Assembly (NCBI GenBank): GCA_028571685.1
Contig: CM053162.1
Coordinates: 12,590,001-12,654,000, forward strand
DNA: 64,000 nucleotides
Origin: Heterohyrax brucei
Taxonomy: Eukaryota > Chordata > Mammalia > Hyracoidea > Procaviidae
Direction: 5' to 3'
Positions within the stretch are counted from its first letter, which is position 1. Each line of letters opens with the position of its first letter. The translations under genes were made by a program, and so were the position numbers. A model generated the notes under the pieces. That model made no database searches. It saw nothing but the letters and a program-made list of their open reading frames with translations, and had not been told where the DNA came from. Positions 11,796 through 21,900 of this stretch are shown here, piece by piece.

Positions 11796-11890
11796 TGTTG
11801 TTGTGTGCTGTTGAGTAAATTCCAACTCATAGTGACCCTGTAGGATGGAAGAGCTGCCCCATAGGGTTTTGCAGGCTGTAATCTTTAACA
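11796..11890 (-). repeat. AfroSINE tail half, inverted next to a sense half
   Basis: tgtgctgttgagtaaattcc, 'gaagagctgccccatagg' and gcaggctgtaatcttta form the antisense 3' half of a long AfroSINE. It stops where a sense copy begins. Confidence 0.8.
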
Positions 11891-11983
11891 GTGAATAAGC
11901 ACTTGGCTGCTAACTTGGCAGTCTGGACTCATGAGCTGTGCCCCTGGAGAAAGATGCAGCAGCCTACTTCCATAAAGTTTTAC
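11891..11983 (+). repeat. AfroSINE long subtype, 5' half
   Basis: aagcacttggctgctaac, ggagaaagatgcagcagcct and acttccataaag are the sense-strand counterpart of the long-subtype 5' and middle parts. With 11796-11890 it forms a head-on inverted pair, possibly from an inversion during insertion. Confidence 0.75.
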
Positions 11984-11998
11984 CTCTGCTCTCCTATA

Positions 11999-12160
11999 CT
12001 AGAAACCCTGGTGACACAGTGGTTAAGTTCTATGTCTGCTAACCAAAAGATTGGCAGTTTGAATCTGCCAAGTGCTCCTTGGAAGTTCTGTGGGGCATTT
12101 CTACTCTGTCCTGTAGAGTTGCTATGAACTGGAAGGGACTTGATGGCAGTGGGTTCTGGT
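11999..12160 (+). repeat. AfroSINE
   Basis: Complete: gaaaccctggtgacacagtg, 'ctaaccaaaagattggc', ctactctgtcctgtagagtt, then ggcagtgggttctgg. Confidence 0.93.
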
Positions 12161-12215
12161 TTTCTGTCATATAGGGACACTATGAGTTGGAATCTACTTC
12201 ACAACAATGAGCCTA
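12161..12215 (+). repeat. Second AfroSINE tail in tandem
   Basis: catatagggacactatgagttgg with a caacaatgag ending is a second, tail-only copy placed directly after the preceding SINE. Confidence 0.7.
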
Positions 12216-12333
12216 GGGCAGTAATCTTTATGGGGGCAGTTTGTCAGGTCTTTTCTCCCTTGGAGCTGCTGGTGGGTTTGCAGACCTTTTGGTTAGCAGC
12301 CTAGTGCCTAACCACTGCACCACTAAGTCTGGA
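12216..12333 (-). repeat. AfroSINE long subtype, head part
   Basis: gcagtaatctttatggggg, ctcccttggagctgctgg, then head cctaaccactgcaccacta, in complement. It closes a cluster of SINE pieces that starts at 11570. Confidence 0.85.
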
Positions 12334-12904
12334 TACAGAGAAGTGGCTGCTATTTATACAAGGTAGGAGAGGGAAGCCTTCTTTGATAAAGTGACATTAA
12401 ATAGCTACAGAAATGAAAAGAAATAGTTTTCATTTAGAAATGGATTGTGAAACAACCTGTTATTTCATTTATATTTAGATTCTCTCTGATTCACCTCTTT
12501 TTATGTTTTCAGTCTTGTGAGGTCCAATCATTCATTCATTGATTTAAAAATAAGAAAAAAGAATTTTTATTATGCTCCATGCATTATGCTCCATGTCCTG
12601 TCTTACCTGCTAGGGATACAAGAAGAAACAAGGCATGGTACTTACCACCAGGCAGCTCAGAAATGAGTGAGGGAGACAAACAGACATTGGTGTCCGTCAA
12701 GCAGTAAGACAAGCATAGTGATAGAAATGTGCGTGGGGCATTCAGGGAACACAGAGAAAGGGCAGCTCCCCTGGGCTGGGGTGCAGCGGGTCTCAGGAAG
12801 GATTCTCAGCAGTGATAACCTTTGATGGGAGTAAAGGGTGAAGAAGGGGCCCTCTTATCCTGAGGAGTAGGAAGGTGCAGGGGCATTTCTATCAAAAATA
12901 CAAA
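12334..12904. other. Unassigned; ancient repeat-like segment
   Basis: 12526-12740 has the layout of an old mammalian repeat (ttcattcattg, ctagggatacaagaag, gagacaaacagacatt). Its family was not identified. Confidence 0.35.
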
Positions 12905-13180
12905 GGGAGGAGGCGGGGCACAGAGTACTAAATGATGCTCTGTGAGAGGCAGGGTGGCGAGTACTGTCTGGTGCACCAGAGAGGCAGGGCTACGAGTAGA
13001 GCCCAACGCACGCAGTGAGACAGGGTGGTGAGTCCGTGTTGGTATGCCTGGAGAGGCAGGGTGGTGAGTACAGCCTAGTGCTCTGCGAGGGCGGGCACTG
13101 AGTACTGAGTGGTGCACTCGGTGCACTCAGGGAGGCAGTCTTACCCAGTGGTGTGTGCTCTGGTGCAGGGTGGGAGAGCA
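12905..13180 (+). repeat. GC-rich minisatellite, ~35-40 bp unit, 6-7 degenerate copies
   Basis: Recurrent starts gagaggcagggtggcgagta (12942), gagaggcagggctacgag (12978), gagacagggtggtgagt, gagaggcagggtggtgagta, and gagggcgggcactgagta, each followed by a ctggtgca- or tgctct-like half. The units vary by indels and substitutions, so the array is old or unstable. The long antisense ORFs across it follow from the tandem structure and are not genes. Confidence 0.8.
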
Positions 13181-13969
13181 CCTGGAGAGGGCAAGCTGAC
13201 CCCACTTGGAAGCATGACGTCCACCTGCCTGAGGACACAGTGGCATCTGACGCATCTGACCTGCTGACTGGGTGCTGCTGGTCCCGTTCAGGGAACGACC
13301 ACCCAGTTCTTCGTGATATTCCACTGTCAAGTCTTCAAACCACTTCTGCACCCAGACAGGTCTTTTGACTACTTCTGTTTTGGGAATGAATCTTGAATCA
13401 TATGGGATTGGTTTGTATTTAGTTATCAAATGTGTGTGACACCAAGACAATAAATCGGTCCAGCTGATGTTCATACAGTGTCGTGTGATTGAGAGTTCTC
13501 TTTAGCCAACAAGCCAAAACGAACAAACAAAAAACCCACACTCCTTTTACTTTTCTGAAAGGGTTTGCATCTATAGCAGCTATATTACATCCCAATCTAC
13601 AAGTGGAAAAGGGTGAGTTGTATTTTTTTCTTTCTCTAAAACATAATAATGCAGCAATCCATTTCTGTCCCAGAGTTACTTCCTGAGATGAGGGCCCTGG
13701 CAACCTCTGATTTTTGGTTTCCTCTCTGGGAAAAGGGCTTTCATCCCAGGGAAGTGCCATTCATATGGCATGTGGCCTCAGTGGAGACAGCCTACATGGA
13801 AGACACCACATGTGGGCCTGGGGTTTCTTCCCTTGCTGTCAGTTGGAAAGAGAAAACATTTATCCAGTGAACACTTTTCCCAAGAGTATTGCTATGAGAA
13901 GGAGTGTTGTTTAGCCAGCAGACTGAAAGCCTTGGTCTCTGGGCTGGGCATCAGAACATGGCTGTCAAT
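13181..13969. other. Unassigned sequence
   Basis: No gene recognised. Several overlapping short ORFs (13127-13760) on both strands lack any recognisable domain or splice context. Confidence 0.4.
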
Positions 13970-14092
13970 TTCATAGGATTTTCAGTGGCTGATTTTTCAG
14001 CGGTGGATTGCTAGACTTTTCTTCAGAGGAGCCTCAAACCACCAACCTTTCAGTGAGAGGCTAAGCACTTAACCATTAATACTCTTCACACT
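13970..14092 (-). repeat. AfroSINE variant, head half
   Basis: ggattttcagtggctgattt, 'ttcagaggagcctcaaac' and ctaagcacttaaccatt match the head half of the variant seen in full at 11570-11779. Confidence 0.75.
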
Positions 14093-14184
14093 CGTTGAAA
14101 TCAGTCAGTTGCTTTAAATGTTAACAATAATAAAGAAAAAAGATACCCCCCCCCAGAAAACAAAAACAACCAACCAAACAAAAA

Positions 14185-14327
14185 AACCCACCACTGTCAA
14201 GTCAATTCTGACTTACAGCGACCTTATAGGATAGAGTAGATCTGCCCCACAGAGTTTCTCAGGAGCGCTTTGGTGGATTCAAACTGTAGATGTAGCTGTA
14301 GCTCTGAACCACTATGCCAGCAGGGTA
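14185..14327 (-). repeat. AfroSINE
   Basis: cactgtcaagtcaattctg, 'agatctgccccacagagttt' and tctgaaccactatgcc in complement. It is preceded by a C9-10 run and an A/C-rich tail at about 14147-14185. Confidence 0.9.
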
Positions 14328-14395
14328 GCAAATGCAAAGTAGAGAGCAACTGAAACTAAAGTTTCAGCTCTGAAAAATAGACATTTGGCCTCTGA

Positions 14396-14595
14396 GTGTT
14401 GTCAGGTGCTGTCAAGCTGGCTCCAGCTTACAATGTCCACAGGTACAACAGAAGGAGACACTGGCGGTCCTGCGCCACCCTCCCAGTCATTGCTGTGTTT
14501 GAGCCCACTGTTGCAGCTACGACATCAATCCATGTCATTGAGGGTCTTCTTTTTATTTTGCTGACCTGCTTTGCTCCATCATACTACTCCTAGGA
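14396..14595 (-). repeat. RTE LINE, 3' fragment
   Basis: tgctgtcaagctggctcc, gtcctgcgccaccctccc, 'gtttgagcccactgttgc' and cattgagggtcttcttt match the complement of the RTE 3' end. It is about 200 bp and 5'-truncated. Confidence 0.85.
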
Positions 14596-14819
14596 TGAAT
14601 ATGCCCAGCAATATAATCTTTCAAGTCACCCAAGAAAAACTTTTTTTTAATGTACGGGATTGAATTTACAGAGGTGTGTGAATTAATGAATTTTAGAAAG
14701 TACTTAGATCAACAGAAATGCATGATTTTAATAATAACCAGCAGCTACATTATAAGCCTCTGAGATTACACAGGGGAAAGGGTGATACATGGTCCCTGCC
14801 CAGAAACCCTACAGAACCA

Positions 14820-15010
14820 TTTTGCTTCTTGTAGACTCTTCAGTGCATATTGTACCTACTGTCCGCACTCCCTTGTACTGTTATAATACTTGTTTCCCTA
14901 TTACATTTTAAGCCCCCAAGGCTGCTGGGTCTCATGCATCTCTGCATGTGTTCACAGTGCCCGGCACCCAGCAGGGACTGTCAGTGAGCGCTAGCTGTGG
15001 ATCACATGGG
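14820..15010. repeat. L2-like fragment
   Basis: aagcccccaaggctgctgg, 'gtgcccggcacccagcaggg' and ctgtcagtgagcgct resemble the L2 region with the usual 'gcacccagcag...gtgctc' layout. Strand not determined with confidence. Confidence 0.5.
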
Positions 15011-15044
15011 GTTCAGCACAAAACCTGGTGGTAGACTGAGAGTA

Positions 15045-15170
15045 AAAGACTGTTCTGTCTGGAATCTGCCTCCACTCTCTGTGCACTGGTCACTGTACCT
15101 TTCTGTGCTTTAGTTCCTTTTCCTGTAACACCAAGAAGTGAGCTAGAGGATTCCTGAGGAGACCCTTAGT
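15045..15170 (+). repeat. MIR fragment
   Basis: cactggtcactgtacctttc, 'tgtgctttagttccttttcc' and tgtaacaccaagaagtgag follow the sense MIR core. It ends about 60 bp before the ETS1 exon. Confidence 0.5.
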
Positions 15171-15229
15171 TCTCGGACTGGAACCCCCTGTGTGTGCCAG
15201 CTGCTCAGTGAGTGCTTTCTACCACACAG

Positions 15230-15312
15230 GTGGTGAGAGTGCCATGAGCTACTTCGTGGACTCAGCAGTGAGCAGCCCAGCCCCTTACTCTGCGGAGCGC
15301 CCTGGAGCGGTG
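15230..15312 (+). CDS. ETS1: ETS1 long isoform, first coding exon (23 codons)
   Basis: This exon encodes the first 23 residues of the long ETS1 isoform, a nuclear winged-helix transcription factor of the ETS family. ATG is at 15244-15246 with a purine at -3 (gccATGa). The peptide begins MSYFVDSA and continues SSPAPYSAERPGAV. As I remember it, the human long isoform has the same length here and differs at a few positions. The donor is strong (gtg|gtgagt at 15313) and leaves phase 0. A plausible acceptor lies just upstream (pyrimidine-rich, cacag ending at 15229), so the exon may be internal and preceded by a non-coding exon. The alternative is that transcription starts nearby and no acceptor is used. 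The frame is open back to 15190, but the homologous start is the ATG at 15244. The exon carries no DNA-binding or Pointed domain. Confidence 0.88.
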
Positions 15313-15485
15313 GTGAGTTCTTCCTGCCCTGCCCTGCCCTTCCCATCCTCTCCTCTCCTCCCTTTACTCACTGACCCTTACATGTCCTAGTCACAGAACC
15401 CTGGGGTTCACACTCCAGTAGTATTGACTTTGGCTTTGAATCTTTCAGAGTAGCTAAATTGCGAGATCATTATCTTTAAAAACTT

Positions 15486-15952
15486 TTTTTTTTTTATTGT
15501 GGTAAAATATGTATAACAAAAAGCTTCCACATTTTAACGTATACAATCAGTGGTATTAGTTATATTCACCGTGTTGTGCAGTCATCATAATTGTCCACTT
15601 CCAGATTTTTTCATCACCTGAAACAGAAACTTAGGGCCCATTATCCCCTCCTGCCATACCTGGTAACCCCAATAAACTTTTGCTTCTACATATGACTGGG
15701 ATTGTACAACATGTGTCCTTTTGTGTCTGATTTATTTTAATTAGCATCATGTTCTCAAGTTTCCTCAATGTTGTAGTGAGTATCTGATCTTAATTACTTT
15801 TTATAGCTAAATGGTATGCCATTGTGGGGATATACTACATTTATCCATTCATCTGTTGGGGGACATGTGGGTTGTTTCCACCTTTTGACTATTGTGAATG
15901 AAGCTGCAGTGAATATTGGTATACAAGTGTCGATGTGAATCCCTATGGAATT
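15486..15952 (-). repeat. L1 fragment (3' part, antisense)
   Basis: It begins with a T-run, ttattgtggtaaaatatgta, and passes tatccattcatctgttgggg and 'tgggttgtttccaccttttg'. This is the complement of an old L1 3' region. No intact ORF remains. Confidence 0.85.
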
Positions 15953-15956
15953 ATTA

Positions 15957-16128
15957 TCTCCTTATGGGGCCTTGGTAGCTCAGTAGTTAAGCATTTGGCT
16001 GCTAACCTAAAGATAGGTTGTTTGAATCTACCAACTTTTCCTTGGAACGCTGTGAGAGCACTTCTGCTGTGTCCTATTGCTTTGCTGTGAGTCAGAATTG
16101 ACTCAATGACAATGTTTTTTTTTCTTTT
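15957..16128 (+). repeat. AfroSINE
   Basis: ggccttggtagctcagtagt, 'ggctgctaacctaaag', ttccttggaacgctgtgag, then gtgagtcagaattgactc and a T-rich tail. It lies directly at the edge of the L1 fragment. Confidence 0.9.
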
Positions 16129-16667
16129 AAAAACAAACATCCAAGACAGATGAATTTACTGATGAAAATTGTAGCATTTTTGAGTTTCAGATAATATAAT
16201 GCAAATATGATTAACTTTATCCAAGTGATTTTCATTGCTCAGCTCATTTGGCTAAGATTTTTCAGATCTCGATGTACCTTAGAACTACTCAGAGTACAAT
16301 TTAACTCTTTTTTTGTCTCATACATGAAAGCTAAATAACAAAAGTTTTCTAATCACATAGTTTGTAAATGTTTTCTAATCACATAATTTAAAAGTGGAAA
16401 TGGAATGTGACGATAAGTTTATGGGAAAGATTTATGAATCCTACAATAAGAAGAGTAAAAGGAACTTTAAAATAAGATCTAGATACAGTCAAGTTCCTTG
16501 CGTGTAGGAAAGACCTTTGTCCAAGCTGTATACTTATCACAAGAAATGCTTAGATACATTTCTTGTAAGTTTACTGTGTGAGAGATCCTATAATGCTGTC
16601 ATTGCTCAATTCCAATGATGAATGAATCATTAATATCACCAGATATGCTGCGAATGTTTCTATGCAA
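16129..16667. other. Unassigned; short direct repeat
   Basis: gttttctaatcacata occurs at 16344-16359 and again at 16370-16385 (16 bp identical, period 26). Nothing else was recognised. Confidence 0.5.
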
Positions 16668-16876
16668 AAATTTCTAGTTCCAGTTGCCATTGAGTCTCTT
16701 CTGACTAATGGTGACCCCATGTGTGTCAGAATAGAACCATCCTCTCGATGATTTTTTTGGCTGTGATTTTGCAGAAGCAGATCACCAAGCCTTTGCTAGT
16801 GGTACCTTTGGATGGGTTTGAACCATTGATTTTGGGTTAGTAGCCCAGTATTTAATGCTGTCACCACCCAGGGACT
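16668..16876 (-). repeat. AfroSINE variant
   Basis: ccagttgccattgagtctc, 'gatcaccaagcctttgc', tggtacctttggatgggttt, and head with caccacccagggactgc. Complete in complement. Confidence 0.9.
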
Positions 16877-17867
16877 GCTTATACTATGGCAACAGCCATA
16901 AATGATGACTGTACTCTGAAAAAGTGCAGATAAGTTCATTATTAACTCTTCACAGTATGTGTGATGATCTAAATAGATACCAGTCAACCAGAGATTTTCC
17001 AGACAGCAGACTATGACTGTGTTCTGCCTACAGATCCATGTAGTTTCATAACATGCCTTCTCACTGTGAAGTATATTAAAACATTGCCAGTTGCTTGCAA
17101 TTCTTTTCTGTAGTTTTGAAAATATAATAGCTCATAAGCTATTCTGTGTTCAAGAGAAAAGACATTTTAAGGATAATTAATACATCTCTCTTCACTAGCT
17201 GTACTTTCTTCTTTATTAAAATGGTTTCTGTTTTCATAAAGGCCTATTAACTATTGTAAAAAATTAGTATTGGAAAAATAAACTGTAATTTATGTCAGTT
17301 TTTTTTTTTTAAAGCAAGCCCAGCTGAGAGTCACTGAAGTTTGCTTAGCAGAATTTGCCAAGGGATTTGCACTAAGGTCACTTGAAGGGTGGGAGAAGCT
17401 GCCAGGGAGAAGCTGCCGCTTCTCATCGAGGGTTATTACGTAGGGTCAGCACCAATTACTGTGCATTTTTCTTAAAGATGACAATGTAAAGATTTACTAA
17501 AATAAATAATGGTATTATGATTTCAGGGTGAACTGTCATTAACTTAGAAGAATAGATTTCAAAGTGAGTCTCTGTAACTTTTCCTTACCAGTACTGTAAT
17601 CAAATTAAACAAGATTAATAACTTGTCTAAAACAATCAATGCCTCACAACTTTGAATTAATTTTGTTTCATTTTAGACACTGAAATAAAAAATATTTTAA
17701 TTATAAGTATACTTAACTCTGCACTTACTATTTCATTAGCCAGCGTTTCCCAAGTATGACAATAGTAAAAAAAAAAAAATTACCTTCCTACTATTTTGTA
17801 CATTAATGATATACATCTGTCAGTAGCAAAAGAGATGTGAGGTGAGAATAACATTGGCTGTGATGGT
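16877..17867. other. Unassigned AT-rich sequence
   Basis: About 1 kb of non-repetitive AT-rich intron with T-runs (17301) and an A-run (17768). It could contain conserved non-coding elements, but the sequence alone does not show this. Confidence 0.4.
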
Positions 17868-18144
17868 TAAAGTTGTGTCAACTTGATTGAGTCATGATTT
17901 TCAGTTGTTTGGTAGTTATGTAATCATATTATTTGGTAGTTATTTTCACATACCACCGATTTTCCCATAGCAACTTGTTCTTCGGCTCCTGACCATACTG
18001 ATAAATGAGGTGTGGGTAACCAGAAGGTTGGGTTAGGTTCTGGCACTTCTAGTCATAACTTTCTCTGAGCATCAGGTTCTCTGTCACAGGGGAAGCAGAA
18101 AATTCCCTTGACATATCTTCTCTGACAGAAAGGGACAGATGGAT
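17868..18144 (+). repeat. MaLR-like LTR, 5' part
   Basis: Begins tgtgtcaacttgattgagtc with catgattttcag, the same start as other LTRs of this family. It then diverges. No coding sequence. Confidence 0.45.
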
Positions 18145-18245
18145 ACCTATTGCTGTTGAGGGTATTCAAGTTGCTGCTAGTGAATTCTGATTGCTGACAT
18201 TTTGGTTCACAGCCTGAGCTCTTAACTGCTGAGCCACCAAGGCTC
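18145..18245 (-). repeat. AfroSINE head fragment
   Basis: gattgctgacattttggttc, 'ctgagctcttaactgctgag' and ccaccaaggctcc are a complement of the SINE head. Confidence 0.7.
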
Positions 18246-18689
18246 CAGATAGATAGATGAGTAGATAAATAAATGACATTTAGTGGTGGAAACTTAAGTT
18301 CAATAAACTAGCTGTAACAGATAGCCTCCAAATTTAGGCTGGGTCACAATAAACAGTGAAGAAATCTGCAAGTAGTCTGTAAAATATAACCTCTGGGACA
18401 TTGGCACTAAATTGTTCCTTCAAAGAGATAGTAGCAAACAAATCTCTCACTCTCAATTCCAATGTCAGATTTTTTGGAGGAGTGACCACAGTTTTGTTGG
18501 CTTTTCCAGACCAGAAAGTCATAGCCTTAGGCATTTACGGGTCTTTTCAGTTTTGCGGGAGCCCTGCTGTCCAGAGAGCAGCCCATGGTACTTAGTCAGC
18601 TAACCCAAGTCCTCCTGGTCTGTGATCTGTTTTTTGTTGAGAGGTTTGAGGGTGAAAAACAAAAATTATTATGGCAGTGTGGTTTTTCC
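18246..18689. other. Unassigned sequence
   Basis: Nothing recognised. Overlapping ORFs near 18330-18600 have no recognisable domain. Confidence 0.4.
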
Positions 18690-18888
18690 CACAGGGGAGT
18701 TATTTGGCAATGTCTGGAGACATTTTGATTGTTACAAATTGAGGGGTGCTACTAGCATCTAGGGTACAGAGGCCTGGGATGCTAGTAAATATCCCGCATT
18801 ACACAGGATAGCCCCACTACCAGCCACCAGCAAAAAGTTATTCAGACCGAAATGTAAATAGTGTGGAGGTTGAGAAGCCCTGGGCTAC
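18690..18888 (+). repeat. MER20 hAT DNA transposon
   Basis: ttatttggcaatgtctggag, 'ggtgctactagcatctagg', aggcctgggatgctagtaaa and gaggttgagaagccctgg match MER20 over almost its whole length. It is a non-autonomous eutherian element. MER20 copies are known to have been adopted as regulatory elements in some tissues. Confidence 0.88.
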
Positions 18889-18956
18889 AATAGCCACAGG
18901 GTCAGATTTGAAGGCAGAGTGGTCGCATGTGTATAGATCAGTCTAGGCAGATCTTT

Positions 18957-21900
18957 GTTAGCAGTTGCCGTGTGGTTGCCGTTAGGTGCGGTTGGGTTGA
19001 TTCTGATTCAGAGCAACCCTCTGTACGACAGAAGGAAACCCGGCCCAGTCCTGGGCCACGCCCACAATTGTCTGCGTGCTTGTGTCTGTTGCTGCAGCCG
19101 CTGTGTCAGTCCTTCTGTTGAGGATCTTCTTTGGTGATGTCCCTCTGCTCTACCAACCATGATCCTCCAGGGATTCACCCCTCCTGACGGTATGTTCGAA
19201 GTATGTAAGATGCAGTCTCACCAGCCTTACTTTCAGGGAACATTCTGGTTGTGCTTCTTCCAAGGTAGATCAGTTTACTCTTTTGGCAGTCCATGGAATA
19301 TTCTTCTCCAACAGCATAGTTCAGAGGAGTAAATAATTCTGTCTTCCTTATTCATCATCACATGCATACGATGCAATTGAAAATACTGTGGCGTTTTTGT
19401 TACCTGGTACTGCTGCAACAGAAAATACTGTTGAGTGGGTGGTTTCATGAAGAGAAACTTTATTGTCATAGTCTGGTAAGCCACAAATCCATTTATGAAA
19501 TGGATTTATGAGTTAATAAGAGAAATTATCACAATCCTGTAGGCTGAGTCCAAATTCAATAAGAGCATCTCGGCACAAGAACCTCAGGCCAAAAGGATGT
19601 GCTCTGCTCTCTGTGCTGCCTTCTTGGTGGTATGTGGTTCTTCCCAACTTCCTCTGCTTATTTGTCTCCCTTATATTCCACAAGGTGGCAAATTGAATCC
19701 CACCTCACCAACACAGTTGCTGCCCATTCTCCCTTGCCAACATCACAGAGGCAGGAGTTACAACACCTGGGAGGAATTGCACCATACTGGGTACTCACAA
19801 GTCAAATCAATACTTACGTTTTTGGGGGGATACAATGCAATCCGTGTCATGTGGCTTGGGTCAGACGCACTTTAGTCTACAAGGAGACATCTTTGCTTTT
19901 CAACACTTTAAAGAGGTCTTTTGCCACAGATCTGCTCAATGCAATATGTCTTGATTTCTCAGCAGCTGCTTTCATAGGCATTGATTGTGGATCCAAATAA
20001 AATGAAATGCTCGATAACCTTAATCTCTTCCCCACTTATCATGATATTACTTAGTGGTCCATTGTGGAGATTTCTGTTTTATGTTGAAGTGTAATACATA
20101 CTAAGGGAGATGGCCTTTGATCTTTATCAGTGTTTCAAATCCTCTTTACTTCCAGCAAACAAAGTTGTGATATCTGCATAACAGTCTATTAATGAGCCTT
20201 CCTCCAATCTTGATGCCCCATTCTTATAGCCCTGCTTTTCAGATTATTTACTTGGTATACAGGTTGAATAGGTATGGAGAGACAACGCAACCCTGACACA
20301 CAACTTTCCTGACTTTAAACCATGAAGTATCCACTTGTTCTGTTTGATGGACTGCCTCTTGATTCATGTACAGATTCCTCAGGAGCATGATTAAGTGTTC
20401 GAAACTCCCATTCTCTGAAATGTTATCTATAATTGTTATGATCCACACAGTTGAATGCTTTTGCATATTCCGTAGAACGCAAGTCAACATCCTGCCAGTA
20501 TTCTCTGCTTTTAGCTAAGAACCATCTGACAGCAACAGTGATGTCCCCGGTTTTGTGTACTCTTCTGAATCCACCTGAATTTCTGATACTTCCCTGTCAA
20601 TATACTCCTGCAGCCAGTTTGAATGATCTTTAGCAAAAATTTACTTGTTTGTGATATCAATGATATTTTTCAATAATTTCCGCATTCTGTTGGATCACTT
20701 TTCTTGGAAATAGGCGTAACTATGGATCTTTTCCAGTCATTTGACCAGGTAGCTATCCTCCAAATTTCTTGGCATAGACAAGTGGGCACCTTCCAGCACT
20801 GCATCTCTTTGTTGAAACATCTCAATGGATACTCCATCAATTCTTGAAGCCTTGTTGCCCACCAATGCCATCAATGGAGCTTTGATTTCTTTCTTCAGTA
20901 CCATTGATTCCTGATCATATACAACCTCTTGAAATGGTTGAACATCAACCAATTCTTTTTGGTGTAATGGCTCTATGTAGTCCTTCCATCTTCTTTTGAT
21001 GCTTCCTGAGTTGTTTAATATTTTCCCAGGTAAAATCCTTCAGTATCACAACTCAAGGTTTGAATTTTTTCTTCATTTCTTTCAGCTTGAGAAATGCAGT
21101 GTTTTCTTTCCTTTTGGTTTTCTATCTCCAGCTCTTTGCACATGTCATTATAATGCTTTACTTTGCCTTCTTGAGGTGTCCTTTGAAATCTTCTGTTCAG
21201 TTCTTTCACTTCATCATTTCTTCCTTCTGCTTTAGCCACTCAATGTTCAAGAGCAAGTTTCAGACTCTCTTCTGATATCCAGTTTGGTCTTTTCTTTTCT
21301 GTCTCTTTAATAACCTCTTGCTTTCGTCACGTGTAATGTCCATGTCATTCAGCTGGTCATCATTAATTGTTAGTGCTCAGCACATCAAATTTACTCTTGA
21401 GATGGTCTCTAAAGAGGTGATAGACACTCAAGGTCATACTTTGGATCTCATGGACTTCATCTAATGTTCTTCAGTTTTGATTTCAACTTGCATATGAGCA
21501 GTTGATGGTCTGTGCTGCAGTCAGTCCCTGGCCTTACTCTGACTGTTTTTGAAGTTTTTAATCATTGTTTTTCACAGAAGTAGTTAATTTGATTCCTATA
21601 TATTCTATCTGGTAAGGCCCATGTGTATAGCTGCTATTTATGTTGGTGAAAAAAAGTATTCCCAGTGAAGAAGTCGCTGGTCATGCAAAGGTCTGTCATG
21701 CAATCTCCAGCATTGATTCTATCATTAAGCCCATATTTTCCAACTGCCAATCACTATGTGTTTTCTGCTTTTGTATTCTAGTCACCGGTAATTATCAGTG
21801 CATCCTTATTGAATATTCAGTCAACTTTAGACTGCAAAATGATACAGATCTTTGATTTATTCATCTTTGGCCTTAGTCTTTGGTGCATAAATTTGAATAA

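Noticed and set aside
12806..13760. Several overlapping antisense ORFs around 13 kb
   Set aside because: They arise from the minisatellite, whose period and composition keep several frames open.
15190..15243. Upstream in-frame extension of the ETS1 first exon
   Set aside because: The frame is open, but the first codon would not be ATG and the known long isoform starts at MSYFVD.
20248..20490. Reverse-transcriptase-like ORF as a domesticated gene
   Set aside because: It is one open fragment of a heavily broken RTE copy with stops on both sides.
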